From: Bdellovibrionaceae bacterium UBA6776
Lineage (GTDB): Bacteria; Bdellovibrionota; Bdellovibrionia; Bdellovibrionales; UBA1609
Direction: 5' to 3'
DNA: 53,181 nt
Assembly (NCBI GenBank): GCA_002453155.1
Contig: DKGG01000035.1
Span: 1 to 53,181, forward strand
Below, piece after piece: positions 25,471 through 33,999 of the stretch. Below the pieces are notes generated by a model. It saw only the letters and a list, made by a program, of their open reading frames with translations. It was not told the DNA's origin and searched no databases. The position numbers and the translations under genes are program-made. Every line of letters starts with the position of its first letter. Within the stretch, counting starts at the first letter, position 1.

Positions 25471-26959
25471 TTTCTAACCCTTTTTGAAAAACAAAAAATA
25501 ACAACAATCCCACGGCAAACAAAGCAAAACTGATCAGACTGGCCCATTCCAAACGATATTTGTTCAGGAGGTCAACCACCATCAAGGCCACAGTTTTGCT
25601 TCCTGAAAAAAAGAAACTGCTGACGGCAAAATCCCCTAAAGACCAAAGGGCCGCGATCAAACTGGTTTGGAAAATGCCTTCACGCATCTGTGGCCACAAC
25701 ACGTCCCAAAATCGAGTGCCTCCCCCTGCGCCCATCACTTTTGCCACAGTCACTTGATGAGAAAGTCCCTTCCAGCGACTCAAATTCTTCCATTTAAAGA
25801 GCAGAGGAAAAGTCAAAAATGAAAAACAAAGGGATGTCTTCAAGACCGCCCAAAGCTCACCTTCTCCGGGAAGCAGGCTCAGCGAAAAACCAAGGACGGC
25901 CACACTGGGAGAGACATAGCCTTTCAGAAAACCCTCTGTAAATCCCGTCCGTCCGCCCCAGATCACACCCATAGATAAAAAGGTTTGAATCCAAAACACC
26001 AAGATAAAAATCAATGACGAATGAATGACCGATTCTAAAAAATCTTTGGACTGCAAAAAATCAAAAAATGCGGGGTCATAAAAGAGGATCGTAAAATCTT
26101 TGGCGACGGACAAAAACCAAAACCCAGAAAGGACCAAGATGGGCAAAATGGACACTCCTAAAAATACCGCGGGCAAAGGGCGCGAAGGCGGAATGTAAGA
26201 TTCACTAAACGTGTCTTCACCTTTAAGTTTCCAAAGAGTGAGTGACAGCACCAACACAAACAGCGTTTGAATCACAGAATAAAAAAGGGCCAAACTCCAA
26301 GCGCCTTCGGTTCGAATCAACTGAAAGATGTGAACTTCCAGACTGGTCAGAGAGCCGCCTCCCAACACCAGAGGAATGGAGAAACTGGTTAAGCAGATGG
26401 CAAAAACCAAAACAAAGTTGGGAATCAAAACAGACTTCATCTGCGGCAGCCAAATGTCAAAAAATCTTCGCGGAACCGAGGCGCCGTACACACGAGCCAC
26501 TTCACTCAATTTTTGAACCTGATTTTGATCATGAGCAAATACGGCCAACGCCACCAAGCCCCCATTCATCAGGGCATGGGTCAAAATCACCCACATCAAT
26601 CCTTGATGGGACCAACCCAACCACTGGCTCAAACTCATCACCGACAAAATCACAAACAAGGGAGGAATCAAATTGGGCCATAAAAGTAATGAACGCACCC
26701 ACCGAAAACTTTTGTAAGACGAACAGGCTCTCAAAGACAAAAACAGAATTCCACCCACAACCAATGCAAGGACAGCGCTTAAAGCCGCTTGACGGGCTCC
26801 CATCCACAGGGGCCACATCCACCGCCCTTCCAAATTCAAATCACCTTTTGGAGCTTGCACAAGAGCTAGCACATAGGGAGACAGCAGAAGCAAAACTAAA
26901 AGAGAGGAAAACCCTTTTTGAAAAAATAAAGACAAAGATCTTTGCCCTCTGAATTTCAT
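25457..26959 (-). CDS. thiP: Thiamine ABC importer, fused permease
   Basis: The 500-residue integral membrane protein contains two permease halves, as in ThiP and FbpB. Each half has an EAA loop that contacts the ATPase: VARVYGASVPRRFFDIWLPQ in the first and VAKVMGAGGGTRFWDVLWPQ in the second. About twelve hydrophobic segments are visible. The ATG at 26959 lies just after the thiB stop. An upstream in-frame start at 26989 would overlap thiB and adds nothing family-like. Confidence 0.87.
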   Translation of the reverse strand: MKFRGQRSLSLFFQKGFSSLLVLLLLSPYVLALVQAPKGDLNLEGRWMWPLWMGARQAALSAVLALVVGGILFLSLRACSSYKSFRWVRSLLLWPNLIPPLFVILSVMSLSQWLGWSHQGLMWVILTHALMNGGLVALAVFAHDQNQVQKLSEVARVYGASVPRRFFDIWLPQMKSVLIPNFVLVFAICLTSFSIPLVLGGGSLTSLEVHIFQLIRTEGAWSLALFYSVIQTLFVLVLSLTLWKLKGEDTFSESYIPPSRPLPAVFLGVSILPILVLSGFWFLSVAKDFTILFYDPAFFDFLQSKDFLESVIHSSLIFILVFWIQTFLSMGVIWGGRTGFTEGFLKGYVSPSVAVLGFSLSLLPGEGELWAVLKTSLCFSFLTFPLLFKWKNLSRWKGLSHQVTVAKVMGAGGGTRFWDVLWPQMREGIFQTSLIAALWSLGDFAVSSFFFSGSKTVALMVVDLLNKYRLEWASLISFALFAVGLLLFFVFQKGLESVRR

Positions 26960-26960
26960 T

Positions 26961-27983
26961 TTATTCAAATGCACGGTCCCAGATTTCAAAAGAAGGCATT
27001 TTGAAATGCACCGGATTGAGTTTCAATTGAGGCAGCTGATCAAAACCTGGAGGCAAAGACACCTCTTTGACGGAAGGGTACATAAAGTTCTTTTCAGCAA
27101 TTTGAAATTGGGAATTCTTCTCCAATAAAAACCGGGCAAAATTCTTTCCCAGTTCACAGTTGCGACATCCGCTAGGAACTCCTGCGTACTCCACCTGAAC
27201 CGGATGGCCTTCCGAAAAATTCAAAGCATCGTACTGAGGCTGTTGTTCAATCACCCGGTGATAAACCAAGGACGTCACATAGGAAAAAACAAAGCGCGAT
27301 TGATTTTTTTTAAACAGGCCATAACTTAATGCCCAGGATGGAGACACACTGTGCACATTGGGTTTGAGCTTTTTTAAAAACTCCACGGGATGGGGATGTT
27401 CCGAAACCCAGGACAAAAACTGGAGTCCCGGTGAACTGGAGCGAGGATCTTGCAAAGAAAGCGAACTTTTGTACTCTGCCCCTAACAACTCATTCAAAGA
27501 TTGAGGTGGAGTTGGCACTTCCTCTGATCTGTAAATAAATGTCATCGGCGAGTAGTCAAAAGGCACCAATGGGCTGAGCGTGTTGGCACCAATCACATCC
27601 ACAAAGGGGTTTTCACCGGGATTTAAAATGGGAAGCCAGGTCCAATCTTGCAAAGCTTTGGCTGCTGAGAATTGATCAAAACCAATCACCACATCATAAC
27701 CCGCTTTGTCCTGACTGAGCTTCAACCGCTCCAACAGAAGACCGGCATCTCCGGCGGTGTAAAACTCCACTTTGCAGTTGCAGCGACTTTCAAACTCCGC
27801 AACCAGTTGGGGAGCCGGTCCCGTGGCGCTCACGAAGGTGGAATAGGAAAGAATTTTAACTTGAGGTTCAATCAGGGATTCTCGGGGAAGGTTCCTGCCA
27901 TCCAGAGCCCACTTGAGAAAAACCAATGCTCCGACCAAAACCACCGAGAAAATGAGCAAGACAACCAATTTGCCTTTTTCCAT
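26961..27983 (-). CDS. thiB: Thiamine-binding periplasmic protein ThiB
   Basis: The 340-residue solute-binding protein resembles E. coli ThiB/TbpA: CNCKVEFYTAGDAGLLLERL, VPFDYSPMTFIYRSEEV, LQDPRSSSPGLQFLSW, FVFSYVTSLVYH, FSEGHPVQVEYAG and MYPSVKEVSLPPGF all follow its pattern. The N-terminus (KLVVLLIFSVVLVGALVFL) has no obvious signal-peptidase site, so the protein may stay membrane-anchored. The ATG shares one base with the stop of the DoxX gene (TGATG). Confidence 0.88.
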   Translation of the reverse strand: MEKGKLVVLLIFSVVLVGALVFLKWALDGRNLPRESLIEPQVKILSYSTFVSATGPAPQLVAEFESRCNCKVEFYTAGDAGLLLERLKLSQDKAGYDVVIGFDQFSAAKALQDWTWLPILNPGENPFVDVIGANTLSPLVPFDYSPMTFIYRSEEVPTPPQSLNELLGAEYKSSLSLQDPRSSSPGLQFLSWVSEHPHPVEFLKKLKPNVHSVSPSWALSYGLFKKNQSRFVFSYVTSLVYHRVIEQQPQYDALNFSEGHPVQVEYAGVPSGCRNCELGKNFARFLLEKNSQFQIAEKNFMYPSVKEVSLPPGFDQLPQLKLNPVHFKMPSFEIWDRAFE

Positions 27984-28465
27984 CACCACCAAATTCCTCG
28001 GTTGCGTTTGTAAAAGTAGGAATCAATTCCCAAACAGCGTCCTGCGCCGATCAAAAACAGTACAAAAAAGCAGGCCATCTGCAATCGGTAAAAATCCTGC
28101 AATTCCACCGGACTCCAATAGATAAAATTCCAAGCCAAAAGAAATCCAAGCAAACTGACCGGACGGACAAAGAAGCCAAAAAGAAATGAAATTCCAATGA
28201 TAAATTGCAAATACACAATAGAGTAGGAAGCCAATTGCCACTGAGGCAAAACCAAAACATCCAAAAGCTCTTTGTACCAAAGAGGAGCGCCGCTGGAAGG
28301 AGACCATTCACGAATCATTTCGGCCAAAAGGGGCTGATTTAAAAATGCGCCCTTTAAGTTTGCGAAACCCTCCCGCAAAAAATAAAAGCCCATGAACAGT
28401 CTGAGAATGACAACGGGAAAAAGGTGGCCAACGTGTTTGATGCTCTCAAAGAAGGAAACAAGCAT
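27983..28465 (-). CDS. DoxX-family membrane protein
   Basis: The 160-residue protein has about four hydrophobic segments (VVILRLFMGFYFLREGFANL, YLQFIIGISFLFGFFVRP, LLGFLLAWNFIYW and LQMACFFVLFLIGAGRCLG), the layout of DoxX/DoxD-like proteins. The function is uncertain: relatives act in thiosulfate oxidation or redox systems. Its stop overlaps thiB, so it belongs to the thiamine-import operon, where it could be an accessory membrane component. That link is inference. Confidence 0.7.
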   Translation of the reverse strand: MLVSFFESIKHVGHLFPVVILRLFMGFYFLREGFANLKGAFLNQPLLAEMIREWSPSSGAPLWYKELLDVLVLPQWQLASYSIVYLQFIIGISFLFGFFVRPVSLLGFLLAWNFIYWSPVELQDFYRLQMACFFVLFLIGAGRCLGIDSYFYKRNRGIWW

Positions 28466-28505
28466 GGCCCATGATGACCGATCACTCCCCGAGGGTCAAC
28501 GGCGT

Positions 28506-29156
28506 TCAGAGGCCTTTTTGGGGACAATGCTCCACCAGAGGGCAAAGTCCACACTGAGCCTTGCGCGCTTTGCATAAAGCGCGTCCATGCCAGATCAACC
28601 AATGAGAAAACTGAATCCAATGTTCTTGAGGCACCAACTTGATCAAATCCTGCTCGATCTTTTCAGGGGTGCTTGCTGCGGTCAGCCCCAATCTTTTCGA
28701 AAGACGAGACACATGGGTATCCACCACAATTCCCGTGGGAATATGAAAGGCATTGCCCAAAACCACATTGGCTGTTTTCCGCCCCACACCCGGCAATTTG
28801 ACCAGAGCCTCCAGGGCTTGAGGCACTTTTCCTTGATGCCTCTCGACCAAGGCCTGCCCCATGCCTCTCAATGATTTTGCTTTATTTTTATAAAACCCTG
28901 CAGAGTGAATGATCTCTTCCAATTCTTCTTGAGGAATTTGCGCATAGTCCTTTGCGCTCTTGCACCGCCGAAACAACTTTTTGGTCACGATATTCACACG
29001 TTCGTCGGTGCACTGAGCGCTTAAGATCGTTGCCACCAGCAGCTCCAGAGGATTTGTATAATCCAAAGCGCAGTGAGCATGGGGATAAGACGCTTCCAAA
29101 AGTTTGATCAACTTGAGTGTTCGCTCTTTCTTGGATTTTAAAGATTCTCTGGGCAT
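28506..29156 (-). CDS. nth: Endonuclease III
   Basis: This DNA glycosylase/AP lyase repairs oxidised pyrimidines. The 216-residue protein shows LLVATILSAQCTDERVN, the helix-hairpin-helix LPGVGRKTANVVLGNAF with the catalytic Lys, VVDTHVSRLSKRLGL with the catalytic Asp, and the iron-sulfur cluster cysteines in CKARKAQCGLCPLVEHC. It lies 40 bp upstream of the DoxX gene, with which it is probably co-transcribed. Confidence 0.95.
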   Translation of the reverse strand: MPRESLKSKKERTLKLIKLLEASYPHAHCALDYTNPLELLVATILSAQCTDERVNIVTKKLFRRCKSAKDYAQIPQEELEEIIHSAGFYKNKAKSLRGMGQALVERHQGKVPQALEALVKLPGVGRKTANVVLGNAFHIPTGIVVDTHVSRLSKRLGLTAASTPEKIEQDLIKLVPQEHWIQFSHWLIWHGRALCKARKAQCGLCPLVEHCPQKGL

Positions 29157-29300
29157 GGAGTGACTCTTAGCGGGTTTCTCGCTGATTGTCGAGGTCAGGT
29201 CCGGAATTGGTCTTCGTCTAGCAGACGAAAGAAGCCTTCTTGGTGTGTAATAGAAGAGATGTCTGAACTTCCCAACACCCCTTTAAACAAAGGAGATCGC

Positions 29301-30392
29301 ATGCTGGAACCTCGTCCACCTCGAGAAGAGGAACGCCGCGAGCTGATTCAGTTTTTAAGTCAACAGCTTCGCCCCACATCCACGTGGTCCATTGCCGAAG
29401 AATATCCCCTGGCCATGACTCAAAACAACCTGCACAACTTGCGATTTATCAAAGACGAAGAACAGATTCTCTCTGCGGCCGTTATGAAACCCATGGTGAT
29501 TAAAACTCTTGCGGGTCTCTTTCGTGTCACAGCCATTGGATCTGTGGTGACCCATCCGGAAAAACGCAAACAGGGCTTGAGTCATCAAGTGATGGAAAGT
29601 TGCATTCAGTCCGCCACCGAGACCGGAAGTGACTTTGCCATTTTGTGGACCAACCTTTTTGATTTTTACCGAAAGCTCGGATTTGAAATGGCCGGTGAAG
29701 AGGTTTCTATTTCCTTGAGTGAACCCCTTCCGGTGATGGCTTCGGAGCTTCGCTATGAGATCACTCCCAAAATTGACCCTCAAGCCATCTTAAGAATTTA
29801 CTCCAAGCACACCACAGGCGTGGTGCGAACGGTACAAGACATTCGAAAATTTTTAAGCATTCCCAATTCTCGCGTGTTCACCGCCTGGGGAACGGACAAC
29901 CAGCTCAAAGCTTTTGCTGTTGAGGGCAAAGGGATTGATCTTCAAGGATACATTCATGAATGGGGTGGAGACATTCACTCATTGATCTCGTTGTTGTCCT
30001 ATGCTCAATCCCACAGTTCCGAAACATTGACTTTGCTATCACCGGGAAATTCAAAAAATCTGATTCGCACCTTAGAAGGTTTTGGCTGTCCTCGGTTCGA
30101 TGGAATCCTGGGAATGATTCGCATTTTGAATCCACAAAACTTTACCTTCAAAATTAAAAAATATTTCCGCGCGCTTGGATATGACGGTGTGATTTTCGAA
30201 TATCGCGATGATCAATATTACATTGGCTACGACGGAGAAATTTTTAAAACCGACTCCAGTGCGGATGTGGTGCGCTTGGTGTTTGGTCCCCAAAAGGCTT
30301 CTGAGCTCTATCCCTTTCAAGGAGAAATGAAGGAAGTTTTCGAAAAGTGCTTTCCTGTTCCTTTGTGGGTTTGGGGTTGGGATTCGGTTTGA
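29301..30392 (+). CDS. GNAT-family acetyltransferase (Eis-like layout)
   Basis: ATG 29301 is preceded by AAAGGAG at good spacing and gives 363 residues; earlier in-frame starts lack a ribosome site. The N-terminal half is a GNAT domain: FRVTAIGSVVTHPEKRKQGL with the acetyl-CoA loop and FYRKLGFEMAGEE. The C-terminal half is a second, degenerate domain, as in Eis-like two-domain enzymes. The substrate is unknown. A lipoprotein gene follows within 20 bp. Confidence 0.75.
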   Translation: MLEPRPPREEERRELIQFLSQQLRPTSTWSIAEEYPLAMTQNNLHNLRFIKDEEQILSAAVMKPMVIKTLAGLFRVTAIGSVVTHPEKRKQGLSHQVMESCIQSATETGSDFAILWTNLFDFYRKLGFEMAGEEVSISLSEPLPVMASELRYEITPKIDPQAILRIYSKHTTGVVRTVQDIRKFLSIPNSRVFTAWGTDNQLKAFAVEGKGIDLQGYIHEWGGDIHSLISLLSYAQSHSSETLTLLSPGNSKNLIRTLEGFGCPRFDGILGMIRILNPQNFTFKIKKYFRALGYDGVIFEYRDDQYYIGYDGEIFKTDSSADVVRLVFGPQKASELYPFQGEMKEVFEKCFPVPLWVWGWDSV

Positions 30393-30408
30393 TTTGGACA
30401 GAAGGAGA

Positions 30409-31239
30409 ATGAAATTGAAAGCTTCAAGTGTTGTTCTGTTGGCATTCGTATTTTTACTGGGTTGTGAAAAAATTGAAGAGACCCCTCCCGCAGATGGAGA
30501 GCCTGTGAGCGCAACCGCCATTCAAGATGAATTTTCCAAAGTTGAATCTCAAATCAATCCCATTGCGGCAAAGGTTGGGGACAGTTTGTCTTTGCTTTTA
30601 AATATGTCTGTGGAGAACTCGGAAAATTTTCAAAATTTTGCAGTTCTTCAACGATTGGTTTTGGAGCGAAACGCGACTGCCAAAGGCATTGATTACAAAA
30701 TTCAAAATGTGGATCACAAAGTAAATGAAGACAACTCCACCGAGGAAGTCCGCAATGAAATTTGCACCCTCTCTTTATCGGCCGAATCCATCACTTACAA
30801 ATGTCCCTCCGATTCCTCTGGCCCCGCCTCAAAATCCATGGCCTTTGAAAAGACCCAAGAGCAGTTAAAAACCTTACTCAACAACAAGGTCGGAACCATG
30901 GCGGAGGGCGATAAGGAAATTGACTATCGCTACTACAACTTGAAGACCGCTGAAGAGGTTGTTCCTCCTCCACAAGTGGTCCAAGAAAGAGAAGGCTGCT
31001 CGGGTCTCTCTCCCTGTGAAATTCGTCTGCACCATGTTCAATTCTTACAACTGATTCGCTATGCCAGCGGAAAATCGCGACGACTGCTTTGGGATTATGC
31101 ACTGACTCCGGATCTGATCTATCTCGGAAAAGAAGGTGTGGAGTACAAAACCTGCGTCAGTGAATCTATCACGCAAGACGATCGCCCCTACTTGATCAAG
31201 CAGTGCCTTTTCGTGTACGACCTTATCAAGCATCCTTAG
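30409..31239 (+). CDS. Lipoprotein of unknown function
   Basis: The N-terminus MKLKASSVVLLAFVFLLGC has a lipobox (LLGC) followed by an acidic linker, so the 276-residue product should be lipidated. The body holds several Cys (ICTLSL, YKCPSD, GCSGLSPCEI, KTCVSE, KQCLF) that may form disulfides in the periplasm. AAGGAG lies very close to the ATG; a TTG two codons on (30415) has better spacing. No domain was recognised. It lies between the GNAT gene and elbB on the same strand. Confidence 0.7.
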   Translation: MKLKASSVVLLAFVFLLGCEKIEETPPADGEPVSATAIQDEFSKVESQINPIAAKVGDSLSLLLNMSVENSENFQNFAVLQRLVLERNATAKGIDYKIQNVDHKVNEDNSTEEVRNEICTLSLSAESITYKCPSDSSGPASKSMAFEKTQEQLKTLLNNKVGTMAEGDKEIDYRYYNLKTAEEVVPPPQVVQEREGCSGLSPCEIRLHHVQFLQLIRYASGKSRRLLWDYALTPDLIYLGKEGVEYKTCVSESITQDDRPYLIKQCLFVYDLIKHP

Positions 31240-31252
31240 ACTTGGAGGGGTT

Positions 31253-31912
31253 GTGTCTCAAAAAAAAATCGCTGTGGTTTTGGCCGGCTGTGGCCATTTG
31301 GATGGTTCTGAAATTACGGAAGCGGTCAGCACCTTGATTGCTTTGGCTCAACAAGGAGCCACGGTCTCTGTTTTCGCGCCCCACATTCCCCTTCAAGAAG
31401 TGGATCACACCACAGGAAAACCCACCGGCCACGAACGAGACGTCTACGCAGAGTCTGCTCGCATCTGTCGGGGCCAAATCCATGACTTAAAAAATTTGAA
31501 TGAGGCTGAATTTGATGCCTTGGTCTTTCCCGGAGGATTCGGGGCGGCTTTGAATTTGAGCGATTGGGCAAAAAAAGGATCCAAAGGCTCTGTGCTTAAA
31601 GAGGTCCAAGACGCAATTTTAAGTTTTCACAAAGCCTCCAAGCCTATTGGAGCCTTTTGCATTGCCCCCACTTTGGTGGCCAAGGTGCTCGGCTCTGAAG
31701 GTGTGACCGTGACCATAGGAAACGACAAAGAAACCTCCCAGGAGATTGAAAAAACGGGAGCCCTTTGTGAGGACTGCGCGGTAAATGACTTTATTTCGGA
31801 CCGCGCCCACAAGGTCGTCACCTCCCCGGCCTATATGTATGATGAGGCCACACCGGCTGAAGTCTTTGAGGGCATTTCGAAGGCCGTCAAAGAGTTGGTC
31901 GAAATGGCCTGA
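31253..31912 (+). CDS. elbB: ElbB-like DJ-1/PfpI-family glyoxalase
   Basis: The 219-residue protein matches ElbB: IAVVLAGCGHLDGSEITEAV at the start, YAESARICRGQIHDL, FPGGFGAALNLSDWA and the nucleophile region GAFCIAPTLVAKVLG with the Cys elbow. ElbB is linked to isoprenoid biosynthesis in E. coli and has weak glyoxalase activity. The start is a GTG with GGAGGGG upstream. A hairpin spans the stop codon. Confidence 0.9.
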   Translation: MSQKKIAVVLAGCGHLDGSEITEAVSTLIALAQQGATVSVFAPHIPLQEVDHTTGKPTGHERDVYAESARICRGQIHDLKNLNEAEFDALVFPGGFGAALNLSDWAKKGSKGSVLKEVQDAILSFHKASKPIGAFCIAPTLVAKVLGSEGVTVTIGNDKETSQEIEKTGALCEDCAVNDFISDRAHKVVTSPAYMYDEATPAEVFEGISKAVKELVEMA

Positions 31913-31932
31913 TCTCAGATTGAGAACAGGCC
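31906..31932 (+). terminator. Hairpin spanning the elbB stop codon
   Basis: GGCCTGATCTCA pairs with TGAGAACAGGCC with one mismatch around the loop GAT, giving a 12-bp stem that includes the TGA stop. A T-containing but weak tract (TTCAGTTCTTCC) follows. It is likely the end of the elbB transcript. Confidence 0.5.
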
Positions 31933-32043
31933 TTCAGTTCTTCCTTGGTCGGACAAAGTTATACACTTTTTTACAGATTCAATCCTTTGGTCTGCCCCAC
32001 CGATAGGTCAGTGTGACCGATCGAACATCACGGGAGAGCCAAA

Positions 32044-32730
32044 ATGCAAAAACTGTTGTTAGAATTCAACAACCTTGAAGACATGAGAGTGGTTAAGAAA
32101 GATTTTGAAAGGGAGTTGCCCTTTGAAGTCATCCCGGCCCTCAACCCCAGAGAGACGAACCGCGCCCTCTCGAACAAATCCATTCAATTGATTGTGATGC
32201 AGTCCAAGCAGTTTCGCCAACCCGAGATGGACCGGGTTCATGAACTTCGTAAATTGGGATATTCTTATCCTTTATTGATCATCCAGGATCATATGACCCC
32301 TTTGGCAGAGAGAATGGCCGAAGAAGATTCTAAAATTGTATTTTTGGACAAGCCTTTTGAACTGCGCACCTTGCGTGGAATCACTCGTAAGCTTTTAACT
32401 TCGCGCAGCCTTTCCAAACAGCAGTTCAAGCGCTATCACACCAATCAAAAGGTGGCCATCGAGACGTTTATTTCCGGTGAAAACGTGGACACCAAAATGT
32501 TCAACCTTTCTAAAGGTGGGGCTTACTTTGAAGTTTCAAAAAAGCCAGGTCTTGGAGTGGGTGAACTTTTGAGACTTCGTTTTCAATTGGATCAGGTGGA
32601 AAAGGAACATCACATTCATGGTCGCATTGTGTGGACCACTCCAAAAGGTCATTCGGCCGGAGGATTTGGAATTGGCGTGAAGTTTATCAAGACCGAGGAC
32701 ATCTACCGCCACCTTCTTCAAAACGTATAG
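32044..32730 (+). CDS. PilZ-domain protein with receiver-like N-terminal domain
   Basis: The 228-residue protein has an N-terminal half shaped like a response-regulator receiver but without a clear phosphoacceptor Asp (LIVMQSKQF, then VFLDKPFELRTL). The C-terminal half is a PilZ domain (FKRYHTNQKVAIETF, MFNLSKGGAYFEV, GIGVKFI). The c-di-GMP ligands are weakened: RxxxR reads RYHTNQ and (D/N)xSxxG reads NLSKGG. Binding is therefore uncertain. A GGGAG ribosome site precedes the ATG, and a terminator follows. Confidence 0.8.
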   Translation: MQKLLLEFNNLEDMRVVKKDFERELPFEVIPALNPRETNRALSNKSIQLIVMQSKQFRQPEMDRVHELRKLGYSYPLLIIQDHMTPLAERMAEEDSKIVFLDKPFELRTLRGITRKLLTSRSLSKQQFKRYHTNQKVAIETFISGENVDTKMFNLSKGGAYFEVSKKPGLGVGELLRLRFQLDQVEKEHHIHGRIVWTTPKGHSAGGFGIGVKFIKTEDIYRHLLQNV

Positions 32731-32752
32731 GGATTTACCTTTTCCCAAAAAT

Positions 32753-32782
32753 AAAAAAAGCCGGGTTCAACCCGGCTTTTTT
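32753..32782. terminator. Bidirectional terminator
   Basis: An A-run, GCCGGGT, loop TCA, ACCCGGC and a T-run form a strong stem between the convergent PilZ-protein gene and the HExxH-protein gene. It is nearly identical to the terminator at 34824-34857. Confidence 0.9.
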
Positions 32783-32796
32783 ATTGAATCGATCAT

Positions 32797-33867
32797 CTAG
32801 TGTTTTTCCACTCCCAATTGAAAATGGCTTTCCATTTCAAGCTCTTTCACAAGGGTCTCGATTTTCTGAAGTTGAATCTCAAGCTCCTGCCTCAAGCCCT
32901 CTAAATTCATGGGTCGACTCATCAACTCATTGGCCTCTAACCCCCATGTGATCGGCAAATATTCTCCGACGACTTTCAAAATACGATGGAAGCTTGCATA
33001 TTCTTCACCTTCAAAAATTCTTTCTATTTTTTCTAAGCATGGCTCAGAAATTCTCTTTTCCTTTGCCAAACTGCATACAAAATTTTGAAGTACTCGCATG
33101 CGATAGTTTTCCAACTTGAACCTTTTAAATTGAGACATATTCAGAACAGAGAGCCGAGAACCATCCATGTTCGTGATTTCAAAAAATTCTCGGAATAAAA
33201 AATCAACCTGCATTGATGACTTAGAAAACTCATAAGGGTCGACACTTCCGTTCAATTCATTTTCAAGGGTGCCAATGAATTCAATTTTGGCAAAGTTCAC
33301 AGCATAGTAAAAATCTCCTCGAATCATTTCTTCGTTTGTTCTTTCAAACGCCTGAAGTGCGAGGCCTTGAATCTGTTGAGCCAAAGACTCTCGTGCGCCA
33401 AAGTAGTGAGCCAACTCATGAATCACGAGGGCCAAAGCCTCTTCTTTGTAATTGGCTTTCGTCAACTTGGTCGCCATTTGAAAAGGACTCAAGCATATTT
33501 CCGCGGAAGGAGAAGACGGGATTAAACTTCCATCCCTCGGATTTCCTTCACCGTCGAAACAGGGACCGTTCATCTCCAGATGAAGTGTCGTCGACAGGAG
33601 TGTTTGAAAGATATCTTTGGAAAAAGGAAAAAAGATCTTTGTTGGAACATCTGGATTTGCTGATTGCACCATACGATCTTCGCGATTGAAAAAAGCTCTT
33701 AGGCTCATTTGTGCCTCCGCGGACTCCAAAAAATCAGCGATTTGTTTGGAACTTACAGAGGATGGCAAGGTCGTTGAACCTCCCCCACTTCCAATTCCCC
33801 CAAGAATAGGTTTTCCAAACGAAGAAACAGAGATCAGGATGAGGCTGCTTAATATAAATGCTTTCAT
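32797..33867 (-). CDS. Secreted HExxH-motif putative metalloprotease
   Basis: The 356-residue protein has a signal peptide (MKAFILSSLILISVSSFG) and then a Gly/Ser-rich stretch. The central motif VIHELAHYFGARESLAQQ is a gluzincin-type zinc site with HExxH. The rest is helical without a recognised family. The last 40 or so residues are coiled-coil-like (LEIQLQKIETLVKELEMES). It lies opposite a TIGR02147 regulator gene with a shared intergenic region of about 130 bp, so that regulator may control it. The protease role is inferred from one motif. Confidence 0.65.
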   Translation of the reverse strand: MKAFILSSLILISVSSFGKPILGGIGSGGGSTTLPSSVSSKQIADFLESAEAQMSLRAFFNREDRMVQSANPDVPTKIFFPFSKDIFQTLLSTTLHLEMNGPCFDGEGNPRDGSLIPSSPSAEICLSPFQMATKLTKANYKEEALALVIHELAHYFGARESLAQQIQGLALQAFERTNEEMIRGDFYYAVNFAKIEFIGTLENELNGSVDPYEFSKSSMQVDFLFREFFEITNMDGSRLSVLNMSQFKRFKLENYRMRVLQNFVCSLAKEKRISEPCLEKIERIFEGEEYASFHRILKVVGEYLPITWGLEANELMSRPMNLEGLRQELEIQLQKIETLVKELEMESHFQLGVEKH

Positions 33868-33968
33868 TTTATTTTCCCCTTGCGGTTTGTAAGTTAAATG
33901 TGTGCACCCAAAATCTCAACAAAGCGGTTTTCATACTAGATTTTTTAATTTAAAAGTTAATGGTTTAT

Positions 33969-33984
33969 TTAGCATTTCTGCTAA
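33969..33984 (+). promoter_or_regulatory. Inverted repeat in the divergent promoter region
   Basis: TTAGCA, spacer TTTC, TGCTAA lies just upstream of the AAGGAG ribosome site of the TIGR02147 gene. The spot would suit an operator for autoregulation, or a hairpin near the translation start. This is a visual match only. Confidence 0.3.
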
Positions 33985-33999
33985 CTTAAGGAGCCTACA

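Noticed and set aside
26242..26952. Plus-strand open frame of 236 codons
   Set aside because: It is antisense to thiP with low-complexity, Pro/Ser-rich composition typical of a shadow of a membrane-protein gene.
28466..29300. Possible TPP riboswitch for the thiamine operon
   Set aside because: Only 40 bp separate nth and doxX, and I could not recognise the conserved TPP-riboswitch segments in either spacer.
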